Below, piece after piece: positions 1 to 7,570 of a DNA stretch of 64,000 nucleotides. Below the pieces are notes generated by a model, which saw nothing but the letters and a program-made list of their open reading frames with translations, did not search any database and was not told where the DNA came from. Position 1 is the first letter of the stretch, and each line of letters starts with the position of its first letter. The position numbers and the translations under genes were made by a program. The DNA comes from an uncultured Eubacteriales bacterium. GTDB lineage: Bacteria; Bacillota; Clostridia; Oscillospirales; Oscillospiraceae. The DNA is taken from contig CABSBF010000002.1 of assembly GCA_902475855.1 (NCBI GenBank), positions 24,402-88,401 of the forward strand, in the 5' to 3' direction.

Positions 1-345
1 CTCCATGATGGTGATGCCCATCCCGGAGCGCTCCTCGCCGCCGGTCGTGAACATCGGGCGGCACGCCGCCTCTACATCCGCAATGCCGCAGCCCTTGTCT
101 TTAACAATGATGTCCAAAATATGGTCGGGCAGAATGCGGGCTTTCAGGGTAACGGGGCCGATGCTATCGGGATATGCGTGTACGATACAGTTTGTGACTG
201 CTTCGGAAACAGCGGTTTTGATATCGCCCAGCTCATCGAGCGTCGGGTCGAGCTGCGCAGCGAAGCAGGCAATGGCTGCACGCGCAAAGGCCTCGTTGCA
301 GGATTTGCTCGGAAACTGAAGATCCATGTAGTTTTCGCCCTTCAT
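1..345 (-). CDS. spoIIAB: Anti-sigma F factor SpoIIAB (partial, 3' end cut by window edge)
   Basis: Serine kinase and anti-sigma factor that holds sigma-F inactive in the predivisional cell and phosphorylates SpoIIAA. The translated fragment starts MKGENYMDLQ and shows the GHKL ATPase signs of the family: an N-box (EAVTNCIVHAY), a G1 box (DKGCGI) and the start of the G2 box (ERSGMGI). The last part of the protein lies outside the window, as would sigF if the usual spoIIAA-spoIIAB-sigF order holds. The start at 345 is chosen because its ATG overlaps the spoIIAA stop (ATGA) and a GGAGG lies about 10 bases upstream. An ATG at 354 sits only one base after that GGAGG, which is too close. Confidence 0.93.
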   Translation of the reverse strand, partial: MKGENYMDLQFPSKSCNEAFARAAIACFAAQLDPTLDELGDIKTAVSEAVTNCIVHAYPDSIGPVTLKARILPDHILDIIVKDKGCGIADVEAACRPMFTTGGEERSGMGITIME

Positions 346-662
346 CTTGTGCATTCCTCCCGAATTTCTGTGATTTTTTCAACCCCTGCGGCGCGAAGCA
401 CCTTATACGGCTGCGGTGGTATGTTTTGCAGTAAAAGTCTGCCCTGCAATGTTTTCATACGGCGCAGCGTATGGATAACCACCGCTATCCCACTGGAATC
501 CATGAAGGTCACATCGCGGAAATCCAGAATACATCGCAACGGAAGATAAAGATCTATCTTCTCACTGATGGTTTTCATCATCTCGCGCGCACCATGATGG
601 TCGATCTCTCCGGCCAGGGCAATCGTGAGCTGCCTGTCCTGCACATAGCTTGTCAGATTCAT
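342..662 (-). CDS. spoIIAA: Anti-anti-sigma F factor SpoIIAA
   Basis: STAS-domain protein of 106 residues, the usual length. Dephosphorylated SpoIIAA binds SpoIIAB and frees sigma-F in the forespore. The phospho-acceptor motif DSSG is present, with Ser57 aligning to the Bacillus Ser58. An AAGGAG sits 8 bases before the ATG. It overlaps spoIIAB by the ATGA junction and follows the GerMN lipoprotein gene after a 105-base gap containing a 12-bp inverted repeat. I saw no clear sigma-H promoter. A TATAAT on this strand (716-721) overlaps the inverted repeat but lacks a good -35 partner. Confidence 0.95.
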   Translation of the reverse strand: MNLTSYVQDRQLTIALAGEIDHHGAREMMKTISEKIDLYLPLRCILDFRDVTFMDSSGIAVVIHTLRRMKTLQGRLLLQNIPPQPYKVLRAAGVEKITEIREECTR

Positions 663-688
663 GCCATTCGCTCCTTAAGTATATAGAA

Positions 689-718
689 AATGGACACATA
701 CCTTTGTATGTGTCCATT
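689..718 (-). promoter_or_regulatory. Perfect 12-bp inverted repeat ahead of spoIIAA, overlapping a TATAAT
   Basis: The arms 689-700 and 707-718 are perfectly complementary, with a 6-base loop. Read on the minus strand, the hairpin lies between the GerMN gene stop and the spoIIAA ribosome-binding site and is followed by TTTTCTATAT. It could therefore be a weak terminator. It also overlaps a minus-strand TATAAT at 716-721, so it could be an operator. The sequence does not decide between the two. Confidence 0.5.
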
Positions 719-767
719 ATAGTTTTGACGTATGAGATTCTTTGTCGAAATGAATGCAAGGGAAAAA

Positions 768-2063
768 TTATTTGGCAAACCACGACGGGAGCGAACGGCC
801 AACCTGATTCAGTTCTGCATTTTGAAATACCGGCTCTATGCCCTCGACCAGAAGCTCCACCGATTGAATCTCCTCCAGAGAGGTCAGGGTCGCAATCACG
901 GAGCGCACGGCCAGCAGCTCCTGATGCCGGGAATTGCAGCCGTCCAGGAATTCACGAGTGAGGTCGGCGACACAGACCCCGTTTTCAATCTTCAAAGAGA
1001 GTATTTTTGTCCCTGCGGGAACAAAGGTGCGGATCCCATTTGCTCCTTCATAGTTGAAGAGCGCTTCCAACAGACTCTGCACGACTGGCGTCTCCTGTGC
1101 ACGCGGAATCAGCCGCCCAATCGGAACCAACAGACTGCTTTCCTCCGAGGCGGGATAGATCGTCACATCCAGAAGCTCACTGTCATCCTGCGGGCGGATG
1201 ATCGTTTCATCGCGGCGCAGACTTTCAGAAAGTGTAAGAAAGCCAAGCTGCTCCAGCGGTGCGCCGGAGACCCACAGATCCACTGTGCGAACCTCGGGAA
1301 GCTCAGTAAGGGAATTGACGATCGAATAGACGGCGAGGCGCATTGTTGCAAAGCTGACCTTCATATCATAGACAAATTGAGAGGACAGATCGACTGTACA
1401 GACGCCGTTTTCCACACTGACGCTCAGAAGAGTCGTCGCAGCAGGGATGACACCGCCGTTGTTTTCAGGCTTCAAAAGCTGGCGGAGAATATATACAGGC
1501 TTATCTGCTGCGTCCATCGCATCAACCAAGAGAGTTTCCTTACTGAGGTAACGCCCGGAATCATCCGGAACATATAGAACGATCTCTTCCTGCTGGGGCT
1601 GCGGCGCAGTATCTTCAAAGAGAATGTCCTTCTGTGCAAGCGTGACAGAGTTTTCCTGCCCGCTTATGGTAATACTCACCTTTTGAATTGCGTCGAGCTG
1701 CAAGATAGTTTTCGCAAGTGCTGCACGCGCGACAGAGATTTCCACCGCAGGCCGGTCTGTTTCAGGATCCGAGAAAATCAGGACCGCTGTGTCGGCGTCC
1801 AGATATGCGTCATCGAGCTGCCAATCTGCTGGGACGGCGCGCCGCAGGTGTTTGTCCTTCGGACCGCGCAGATAGCGTGCAAGAAGCTCCCGGACAGAAA
1901 GCCGCGAGGCGTCCAAGGAAACCGTTTCCGCAGCCAGTAGGCCGTGGGCTTCCTGCGTGGTGCGGTAATAGAAATCAAAGGTCTGCTCGGAGCTCGGCTC
2001 GGTCATGCCGGAACAGGCCGCCAGAAGCAGCACGGCAAGCAGCAAAGGTAAGAGCCGTTTCAT
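768..2063 (-). CDS. GerMN-domain lipoprotein
   Basis: Exported lipoprotein of 431 residues. The N-terminus MKRLLPLLLAVLLLAACSG is a lipoprotein signal with Cys17 as the predicted lipidated residue. Two clear GerMN-type modules follow in the middle and C-terminal thirds (motifs PAATTLLSVSVENGVCTVDL and PAGTKILSLKIENGVCVADL), and a more diverged copy may precede them. GerMN domains occur in the spore germination protein GerM and in actinobacterial LpqB. The start codon overlaps the stop of the histidine kinase gene (ATGA), so it is probably co-translated with the two-component system. That context suggests a membrane-surface partner of the kinase. Direct spore function is the alternative, given the spoIIA genes downstream. 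Confidence 0.85.
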   Translation of the reverse strand: MKRLLPLLLAVLLLAACSGMTEPSSEQTFDFYYRTTQEAHGLLAAETVSLDASRLSVRELLARYLRGPKDKHLRRAVPADWQLDDAYLDADTAVLIFSDPETDRPAVEISVARAALAKTILQLDAIQKVSITISGQENSVTLAQKDILFEDTAPQPQQEEIVLYVPDDSGRYLSKETLLVDAMDAADKPVYILRQLLKPENNGGVIPAATTLLSVSVENGVCTVDLSSQFVYDMKVSFATMRLAVYSIVNSLTELPEVRTVDLWVSGAPLEQLGFLTLSESLRRDETIIRPQDDSELLDVTIYPASEESSLLVPIGRLIPRAQETPVVQSLLEALFNYEGANGIRTFVPAGTKILSLKIENGVCVADLTREFLDGCNSRHQELLAVRSVIATLTSLEEIQSVELLVEGIEPVFQNAELNQVGRSLPSWFAK

Positions 2064-3511
2064 TCGATCTCCTCCTCCTCCTCCGTGTCAAAGCTGGGAA
2101 AGCAGACATCAAAGCGTGTTCCGCCGCCCTCACGTGCAAAGGCGCCGATAGTACCATAGTTTCGCTGCACCATATCGTGTACGATGGACAGCCCGAGCCC
2201 TGCACCGCCTGCGGCGCGGGAGCGTGCCTTATCCACACGATAAAAACGCTCAAAAATATGCGCGCGCGCCTCCTCCGGAATACCGGGACCGGTGTCCTCA
2301 ACCGTCAGAACAACATCCTCCTGTTTCCGGCAGAGACGGATGCCAATCCAGCCGCCGTCGCGGTTATATTTGATCGCATTTTCCACCAGATTGAAAACAA
2401 TCTGATACAGGTCGTCCTCCACTGTCATTATCATGCAGCGTGGGTGCAGGTCTGCATCAACCGAAATGCTGCGCAGATCGGCCAGTGGCCGAAGCATCCG
2501 AAGGACCTTCTCCACTGTGGCGGTGGCATCAATGATCTCGCGCTCGTCCTCCACGGAGCTGTCAAGCTTGGTCAATGTCAGCAGCTTCTGAGACAGGCGG
2601 CCGAGCCGGTCGGCCTCGCGCCCAATGTCACCGATGAATTCGCGTTCTGTTTCAGGATCCATCTTGTTTTGCAGAATGGAATCTGAGAGAAGTTTAATGG
2701 ATGCCAGGGGCGTTTTCAGCTCATGCGAGGCATCCGATACGAACTGGCGGCGGCGGCTTTCAGAGCTGTTCAAACGCTCAGCTAGGTTATTGAATTCCTT
2801 TGCCAGCGTGTCAATCTCATCGTGGCCGCGCAGCTTGATTTTGTAGCTGTAGTTGCCCTCGCGCATATTGCGGATGGAGAGAAGAATACCGCGAAGCCGC
2901 CGGGAAAAGGTCGCAGAGAAAAACAGCGAAAACAGAACGATTGCAATTTCCAGTCCGACGGATATACGCAGAAAATTGGCCTGTAGGGCGGAGATGATCG
3001 CGCCGCGTTCACTGTCGTATTCGACAAGGTAGACCGCTCCCAGCACCCTTCCGCCGCGCATTACAGGCGCCGCGGCGCGAGACTCAATTGCATTGCCGTT
3101 ATAGCTGCCGTGAAAGACGTCGTTTCCCTCCAGTGCACGGATGACCTCGGGATACATGAGGAGCTTTCCCTCTGTGTTTCCCGTTTTCTGAGAGTCAAAG
3201 AGAACTGTGCCCGCAGCGTCGGTGACGACAGTCCGGGCGGTGCGCAGCTCTTCCAGAGAGCTGACCGCCTGCGCCGTTTTGGAGGCGGAAAGATCGTCAA
3301 GCTGCAGCAGCGCAGTCGTCATGAGCTGCGCTTTTTCCTCCAGAGAACGATGCTGCGCGCTGAAAATCAGATTTCGCGTCGTATTGGCGGCATAGATATT
3401 CAGAAAAAACAGAACCACCGTGGTAATGGCAATGTAAGCTGCCGCATAGCGGAGCTGTGAGCTGCCGGGCAGAAGCGACAGACGTTTCTTACGCTTTGAA
3501 ATAATACCCAA
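2060..3511 (-). CDS. Sensor histidine kinase (PhoR/WalK-like, HAMP-HisKA-HATPase)
   Basis: Membrane sensor kinase of about 483 residues. It has an N-terminal transmembrane segment after a basic stretch, an extracytoplasmic sensor region, a second membrane segment, a HAMP linker, and a HisKA domain with the phospho-acceptor His263 in SHELKTPLA. The ATPase boxes are N (NLVENAIKYN), G1 (DTGPGIP), F (FERFYRV) and G2 (GAGLGLSIV). It overlaps the response regulator gene by 23 bases. The start is uncertain: TTG at 3511 is the only NTG codon after the in-frame stop at 3524-3526, and it directly abuts a GGGGAG. ATT codons at 3505 and 3502 are better spaced from that site. It probably phosphorylates the regulator encoded just upstream. 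Confidence 0.93.
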   Translation of the reverse strand: MGIISKRKKRLSLLPGSSQLRYAAAYIAITTVVLFFLNIYAANTTRNLIFSAQHRSLEEKAQLMTTALLQLDDLSASKTAQAVSSLEELRTARTVVTDAAGTVLFDSQKTGNTEGKLLMYPEVIRALEGNDVFHGSYNGNAIESRAAAPVMRGGRVLGAVYLVEYDSERGAIISALQANFLRISVGLEIAIVLFSLFFSATFSRRLRGILLSIRNMREGNYSYKIKLRGHDEIDTLAKEFNNLAERLNSSESRRRQFVSDASHELKTPLASIKLLSDSILQNKMDPETEREFIGDIGREADRLGRLSQKLLTLTKLDSSVEDEREIIDATATVEKVLRMLRPLADLRSISVDADLHPRCMIMTVEDDLYQIVFNLVENAIKYNRDGGWIGIRLCRKQEDVVLTVEDTGPGIPEEARAHIFERFYRVDKARSRAAGGAGLGLSIVHDMVQRNYGTIGAFAREGGGTRFDVCFPSFDTEEEEEIE

Positions 3512-4166
3512 CTCCCCATTTTGTCATGAAATACTGCGGCTCAGCCGGATTGGTTTCCAGTTTTTCACGGATTCTTCGGATGTGAACATCCACTGTGCGG
3601 ATATCCGAGCGGTATTCGTCGTAGCCCCAGATCAGGTCGAGCAGATTTTCTCTGGAATAGACCCGGTTTGGATTGCGCATCAGCAGCTCCACCAGATCAA
3701 ATTCTCTGGCAGTCAGTTCCGCCGGATGTCCGTTTTTATAGACATTGCGTTCCTGCGTATCGACGGTCAGCTCGCAGACCGTGATGCGGCTTTTCTTCGT
3801 ATCCAGTGCGCCGCTGCGGCGCAGCAGTGCCTTGATTCGTGCCTTGAGTTCCAGAATGTTGAAGGGCTTGGTCAGATAGTCGTCCGCACCGTGTTCAAAG
3901 CCCATCAATTTGTCCATATCCAGCGTGCGTGCCGTAAGCATGATGATCGGAACATCGGAAAACTCGCGGATTCTGCGGCATGCCTCCATACCGTCAATCT
4001 CCGGCATCATCACGTCCAGCACGATCAGCCGCACCTCCGGGTCACGTGCCATTTCAATGGCCTCCCGGCCATTGCAGCCGGTGACGACCTGATATCCCTC
4101 ATTTTGCAAATTAAAGCGGATTCCTTTGACGAGCAGTTCCTCGTCGTCCACTACTAGAATTTTCAT
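3489..4166 (-). CDS. OmpR/PhoB-family response regulator
   Basis: Two-domain DNA-binding response regulator of 225 residues. The receiver domain starts MKILVVDDEE, has the phospho-acceptor Asp51 (VLDVMMP) and a conserved Lys in LTKPFN. The C-terminal winged helix ends in a typical RTVDVHIRRIREKL recognition region. The open frame extends further upstream, but ATG 4166 is preferred because the receiver fold begins there and a GGGGGAA precedes it. It begins one base after the comEA-like stop and overlaps the kinase gene downstream, so comEA, regulator, kinase and GerMN lipoprotein are probably one transcript. Confidence 0.95.
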   Translation of the reverse strand: MKILVVDDEELLVKGIRFNLQNEGYQVVTGCNGREAIEMARDPEVRLIVLDVMMPEIDGMEACRRIREFSDVPIIMLTARTLDMDKLMGFEHGADDYLTKPFNILELKARIKALLRRSGALDTKKSRITVCELTVDTQERNVYKNGHPAELTAREFDLVELLMRNPNRVYSRENLLDLIWGYDEYRSDIRTVDVHIRRIREKLETNPAEPQYFMTKWGVGYYFKA

Positions 4167-4167
4167 A

Positions 4168-4578
4168 CTATTCCCCCACTGTAATATACTCAAGGATGGC
4201 TTCCAGCCGTTTTTCGCCAATTCCGGATACATTGCGCAGGTCTTCAACAGCAGTGAAGCTGCCATGTTGCTCGCGATATGCAACGATGCGCTGCGCGATC
4301 TTCTCCCCGATTCCGGGCAGTACGGCCAGATCTTCTGCGCTTGCGGCATTGATGTTCAGCCGCCCCGCGACATAGGCCGCTGAGTTGTGTCCCGACGACG
4401 CGGGCTCACTCGCGGCAGGCTCCGAAGCAGATGTGGATACGGCTTGCGCGGACGCAAGCTCGGTGGTGATCGTTACCGTATCCGGCTCATGCCGCCGCCC
4501 CAAAAACAGGCCGGCACAAAAGCCGATGAAGGCAACCGTAACAAGCAGGAGCGCAAGTTCGATTTTTCTCTGTATCAT
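4168..4578 (-). CDS. ComEA-like helix-hairpin-helix DNA-binding protein
   Basis: Protein of 136 residues with one N-terminal membrane segment (about residues 6-28), a low-complexity Ser/Ala/Glu linker and a C-terminal tandem helix-hairpin-helix domain (LNINAASAEDLAVLPGIG, then NVSGIGEKRLEAI). This is the DNA-binding part of the competence receptor ComEA. The longer N-terminal domain of Bacillus ComEA is missing, so this is a short form. ATG 4578 is chosen because a GAGAGG precedes it and the membrane segment follows. It opens the operon with the two-component system, which is an unusual partner for ComEA. Whether it takes part in DNA uptake cannot be judged, as no comEB or comEC is visible. 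Confidence 0.85.
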   Translation of the reverse strand: MIQRKIELALLLVTVAFIGFCAGLFLGRRHEPDTVTITTELASAQAVSTSASEPAASEPASSGHNSAAYVAGRLNINAASAEDLAVLPGIGEKIAQRIVAYREQHGSFTAVEDLRNVSGIGEKRLEAILEYITVGE

Positions 4579-4599
4579 CTGTTTTCCTCTCTCTCTGCG

Positions 4600-4627
4600 T
4601 TGACATAAACCGGAAATTTGATATAAT
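4600..4627 (+). promoter_or_regulatory. Sigma-A promoter for the dacF-like operon
   Basis: Perfect hexamers TTGACA (4600-4605) and TATAAT (4622-4627) separated by 16 bases, about 85 bases before the carboxypeptidase start. The element lies just upstream of the divergent comEA-like gene, so the two transcription units share a short control region. Confidence 0.85.
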
Positions 4628-4713
4628 AGAAAAGAAAACCGTAAACTCTTTTTTATTATAACACAGACACACCGGCGGCGGCAATGCTTTTCCCGCTGCT
4701 TTTGGAGGAACAT

Positions 4714-6207
4714 ATGAAAAAAACACGTATTTTGTCCTTTGCGCTGCTTCTGATTCTGCTGCTGCAAAGTCTGCTGCTACCTGTGCTGGCAGACCCGGAA
4801 AGTGCTGCGGACGCGTCATCAGTCACAGATGCGTCCTCTGCTGCACCGACGCAACCCGAACCGGAGAATCAGCCGACGGTTGACAGTGCGATTGAGGCAC
4901 CTGCGCCGCTTCTGGACTATTCGCTTGATACCGGCTTTTATGTCCGCGCAAAGGCTGCTGCACTGATCGACCTCGACGCCGGTTCGCTGCTGTTCGGTAT
5001 GAATATTGACGAGCAGATTTATCCAGCCAGTCTTACCAAAATTATGACATGCATGATTGCACTGGAACGCGGCAATCCGGATGATATTCTGACGGTTTCC
5101 TCAACTTCACTTCAAAATCTTGCTATCGGAGGCAGCACCGCGAATCTGAAGGCCGGCGAGCAGCTCAGTCTGCGGGAACTTCTCTACTGTGTGATGGTTT
5201 CTTCCGCGAACGAGGCATGCAACGTTGTGGCCGAGTATATTTCCGGCAGTATTCCGGCCTTTGTTGCGCTGATGAACGACTATGCCGCAAAGCTGGGCAT
5301 GACCGCCACACACTATGTCAACACCCACGGCCTGCATGAAGAGGGACACTACACTACCGTGCGTGATCTCAGCACGCTGACGCGCTGGGCTTGGGCGCAT
5401 GAAGGCTTCCGTGAATATGCCACGACGACGGTGCATACCGTTCCTGCAACAAATATGTCTGAGCAGCGTGAGCTGCACACCACCAACTATCTCACCAGCG
5501 GCCTGACCGTCGGCAAATATTATTACGACAAGGCGTCCGGCGTCAAAACCGGCTATACCTCCAAGGCAGGCGGCTGCCTGATCGCGACGGCGCACGACGG
5601 CAATGTGAATCTGCTGAGCATTGTGTGCGGCTGCGACAAGGTGAAAAATGATGACGGTACGGAGACGGATGAACGCTTCACCGAGTCCAAGGGCCTGCTG
5701 GAATACGGATTTTCCAATTTTTCCTACGTTCAGGTGCTTTCCAATACAACGATGGTCGGTATGCCGGAGGTTCTCTATGCCGACGGCCGCGGCAATGTTG
5801 TCGTGCGTGCGAAGGATAATATCAGCGTGCTTCTTCCAGATGACTGCCAGCTATCCGAGATCGAATTGCAGGTGAACTATCTTACAAACAGTCAGCTTGA
5901 AGCGCCGCTGGACGCCGGGCAGGTTGTCGGTACGGTGACGGCTGTCTACCGCGGCAGCCCCATTGCTTCCAGCGACCTTGTTACGCTGACTGCCGTCAAG
6001 CGTTCCGTCCCGCAATACGTGGCGGAAAAGACAAATCATGCAGTCGGCAGCTTTTTCGGCAAGCTGATGAAAATGTGGTATCTGTCGATTCCCCTGCTTC
6101 TGCTGCTTGTGATTGTCGCTGCTTTGTTTATCCTGCGCGCAGTCAATCTCCGTAAGGCAAAGAAGCGCCGTGCACGACGCAGCGCGCGGAGGAACAACCA
6201 TGAATGA
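4714..6207 (+). CDS. D-alanyl-D-alanine carboxypeptidase, DacF-like (peptidase S11)
   Basis: Penicillin-binding protein that trims the terminal D-Ala from peptidoglycan stem peptides outside the membrane. It has 497 residues, a signal peptide (MKKTRILSFALLLILLL), a Ser-rich linker, then the S11 catalytic motifs SLTK (Ser106, Lys109), SAN (164-166) and KTG (278-280). A beta-rich C-terminal domain follows, then a membrane segment with a basic tail, so it is anchored at the C-terminus. The start at 4714 has a GGAGG 5-6 bases upstream; an earlier ATG at 4684 would spoil the signal peptide. It overlaps the next gene by 8 bases. In Bacillus, dacF sits next to spoIIA; here the dacF-like gene is near spoIIA but transcribed in the other direction. 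Confidence 0.93.
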   Translation: MKKTRILSFALLLILLLQSLLLPVLADPESAADASSVTDASSAAPTQPEPENQPTVDSAIEAPAPLLDYSLDTGFYVRAKAAALIDLDAGSLLFGMNIDEQIYPASLTKIMTCMIALERGNPDDILTVSSTSLQNLAIGGSTANLKAGEQLSLRELLYCVMVSSANEACNVVAEYISGSIPAFVALMNDYAAKLGMTATHYVNTHGLHEEGHYTTVRDLSTLTRWAWAHEGFREYATTTVHTVPATNMSEQRELHTTNYLTSGLTVGKYYYDKASGVKTGYTSKAGGCLIATAHDGNVNLLSIVCGCDKVKNDDGTETDERFTESKGLLEYGFSNFSYVQVLSNTTMVGMPEVLYADGRGNVVVRAKDNISVLLPDDCQLSEIELQVNYLTNSQLEAPLDAGQVVGTVTAVYRGSPIASSDLVTLTAVKRSVPQYVAEKTNHAVGSFFGKLMKMWYLSIPLLLLLVIVAALFILRAVNLRKAKKRRARRSARRNNHE

Positions 6208-6757
6208 TCTGGAACTTCTGCGGCAGGAATGTGAGAACTGTACTGCCTGCCCCCTTGCAAGGACCAGGCACAATGTCGTTTTTGGCGTAGGCGTCTGCCC
6301 GTCGGATATCGTATTTGTCGGGGAGGGCCCCGGGCAGCAGGAGGATCTGCAGGGCGAGCCCTTTGTCGGCGCGGCCGGGAAACTGTTGGATGATATGCTT
6401 TCCATTATCGACCTTGGACGGCACAACTGCTATATTGCAAATATCGTGAAATGCCGCCCTCCGCAGAATCGCGATCCGCTTCCGCAGGAGCAGGATGCCT
6501 GTATCGGCTATCTTGAACGGCAGCTTGTGCTGCTTCGCCCGAAGATAGTTGTATGCCTCGGCAGAATCGCCGCGATGCGGCTGATCAAGCCTGATTTCCG
6601 CATCACTAAAGAACATGGCCAATGGTTCCTGAAGGACGGAATTTCCTACATGGCGATCTATCATCCCTCTGCCCTGCTGCGCGATGTCTCCAAGCGGCCG
6701 GAAACCTTCACCGATCTGCTCTCTCTGCGGGAGCGTGCAAAAGGAGTCACAAAATGA
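6200..6757 (+). CDS. Uracil-DNA glycosylase, family 4 (iron-sulfur type)
   Basis: Removes uracil from DNA as the first step of base-excision repair. The 185-residue protein carries the four cluster cysteines at 14, 17, 85 and 101, matching the spacing of family 4 enzymes, plus motif A (GEGPGQQED) and the C-terminal motif YHPSALLR. A GGAGG precedes ATG 6200, which lies within the end of the carboxypeptidase gene. Its stop overlaps the start of the exonuclease gene by ATGA, pairing two base-excision repair enzymes in one transcript. Confidence 0.94.
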   Translation: MNDLELLRQECENCTACPLARTRHNVVFGVGVCPSDIVFVGEGPGQQEDLQGEPFVGAAGKLLDDMLSIIDLGRHNCYIANIVKCRPPQNRDPLPQEQDACIGYLERQLVLLRPKIVVCLGRIAAMRLIKPDFRITKEHGQWFLKDGISYMAIYHPSALLRDVSKRPETFTDLLSLRERAKGVTK

Positions 6758-7509
6758 AATTTGTATCTTGGAACGTCAACGGCATCCGTGCCTGCCTGCA
6801 AAAGGGATTTGAAGAGATTTTCCGGGTGATGAACGCAGATTTCTTCTGCCTGCAGGAAACTAAGGCACAGCCGCATCAGGTGACGCTGGAGCTGCCGGGC
6901 TATGAGCAGTTCTGGTATTCCGCCGAGAAAAAGGGATACTCCGGTACGGCGATCTTCGCAAAACACACGCCAATGAACGTGACTTACGGCATCGGCGTGG
7001 AGGAGCTTGACCATGAGGGCCGGGTCATTACACTGGAATATTCGGGATTCTTTCTACTCACCTGCTACACGCCGAATGCGCAGGATGGTCTGAAGCGTAT
7101 CGACCACCGTATGGCATGGGAGGATGCTTTCCGTGACTATCTGTGTGCGCTTGATCGCAAAAAGCCGGTCATCGTCTGCGGCGACCTGAATGTTGCGCAC
7201 AACGAAATTGACCTGAAAAATCCAGGTCCGAACCGTGGTAATGCGGGCTTTTCCGATGAGGAACGCGGGAAATTCGGCGAACTGCTTGCTTCCGGCTTTA
7301 CCGACACCTTCCGCTACCGCAATCCGGATCTTGCCGGCGCCTATTCCTGGTGGAGCTACCGTAACCGCGCAAGGCAGAACAACGCAGGCTGGCGTATTGA
7401 CTATTTTCTGGTTTCCGACCGGCTGCGTGACCGTATTGAAGCCACGCCGATCTATTCTGAGGTCTACGGCTCTGATCATTGCCCCGTTGGGCTGGAGCTG
7501 GATATATAG
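6754..7509 (+). CDS. xth: Exodeoxyribonuclease III / AP endonuclease
   Basis: Endonuclease of the ExoIII (Xth) family that cuts DNA at abasic sites left by glycosylases. The 251-residue length is typical. Family motifs are WNVNGIRA near the start, LQETK with the metal-binding Glu, GDLNVAHNEIDL in the middle, and GSDHCPV with the catalytic His at the end. ATG 6754 overlaps the glycosylase stop and follows an AAGGAG. The gene ends 11 bases before a strong hairpin. Confidence 0.96.
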   Translation: MKFVSWNVNGIRACLQKGFEEIFRVMNADFFCLQETKAQPHQVTLELPGYEQFWYSAEKKGYSGTAIFAKHTPMNVTYGIGVEELDHEGRVITLEYSGFFLLTCYTPNAQDGLKRIDHRMAWEDAFRDYLCALDRKKPVIVCGDLNVAHNEIDLKNPGPNRGNAGFSDEERGKFGELLASGFTDTFRYRNPDLAGAYSWWSYRNRARQNNAGWRIDYFLVSDRLRDRIEATPIYSEVYGSDHCPVGLELDI

Positions 7510-7520
7510 AAGAATTAAAA

Positions 7521-7561
7521 AAGGGCGGTATAGCTTGTCAAATTCAAGCTATACCGCCCTT
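7521..7561. terminator. Bidirectional intrinsic terminator
   Basis: Perfect 16-bp stem (7521-7536 with 7546-7561) and a 9-base loop. It has A-rich sequence before it and GATTTTT after it, so it can end both the exonuclease transcript and the convergent surface-protein transcript. Confidence 0.9.
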
Positions 7562-7570
7562 GATTTTTCC

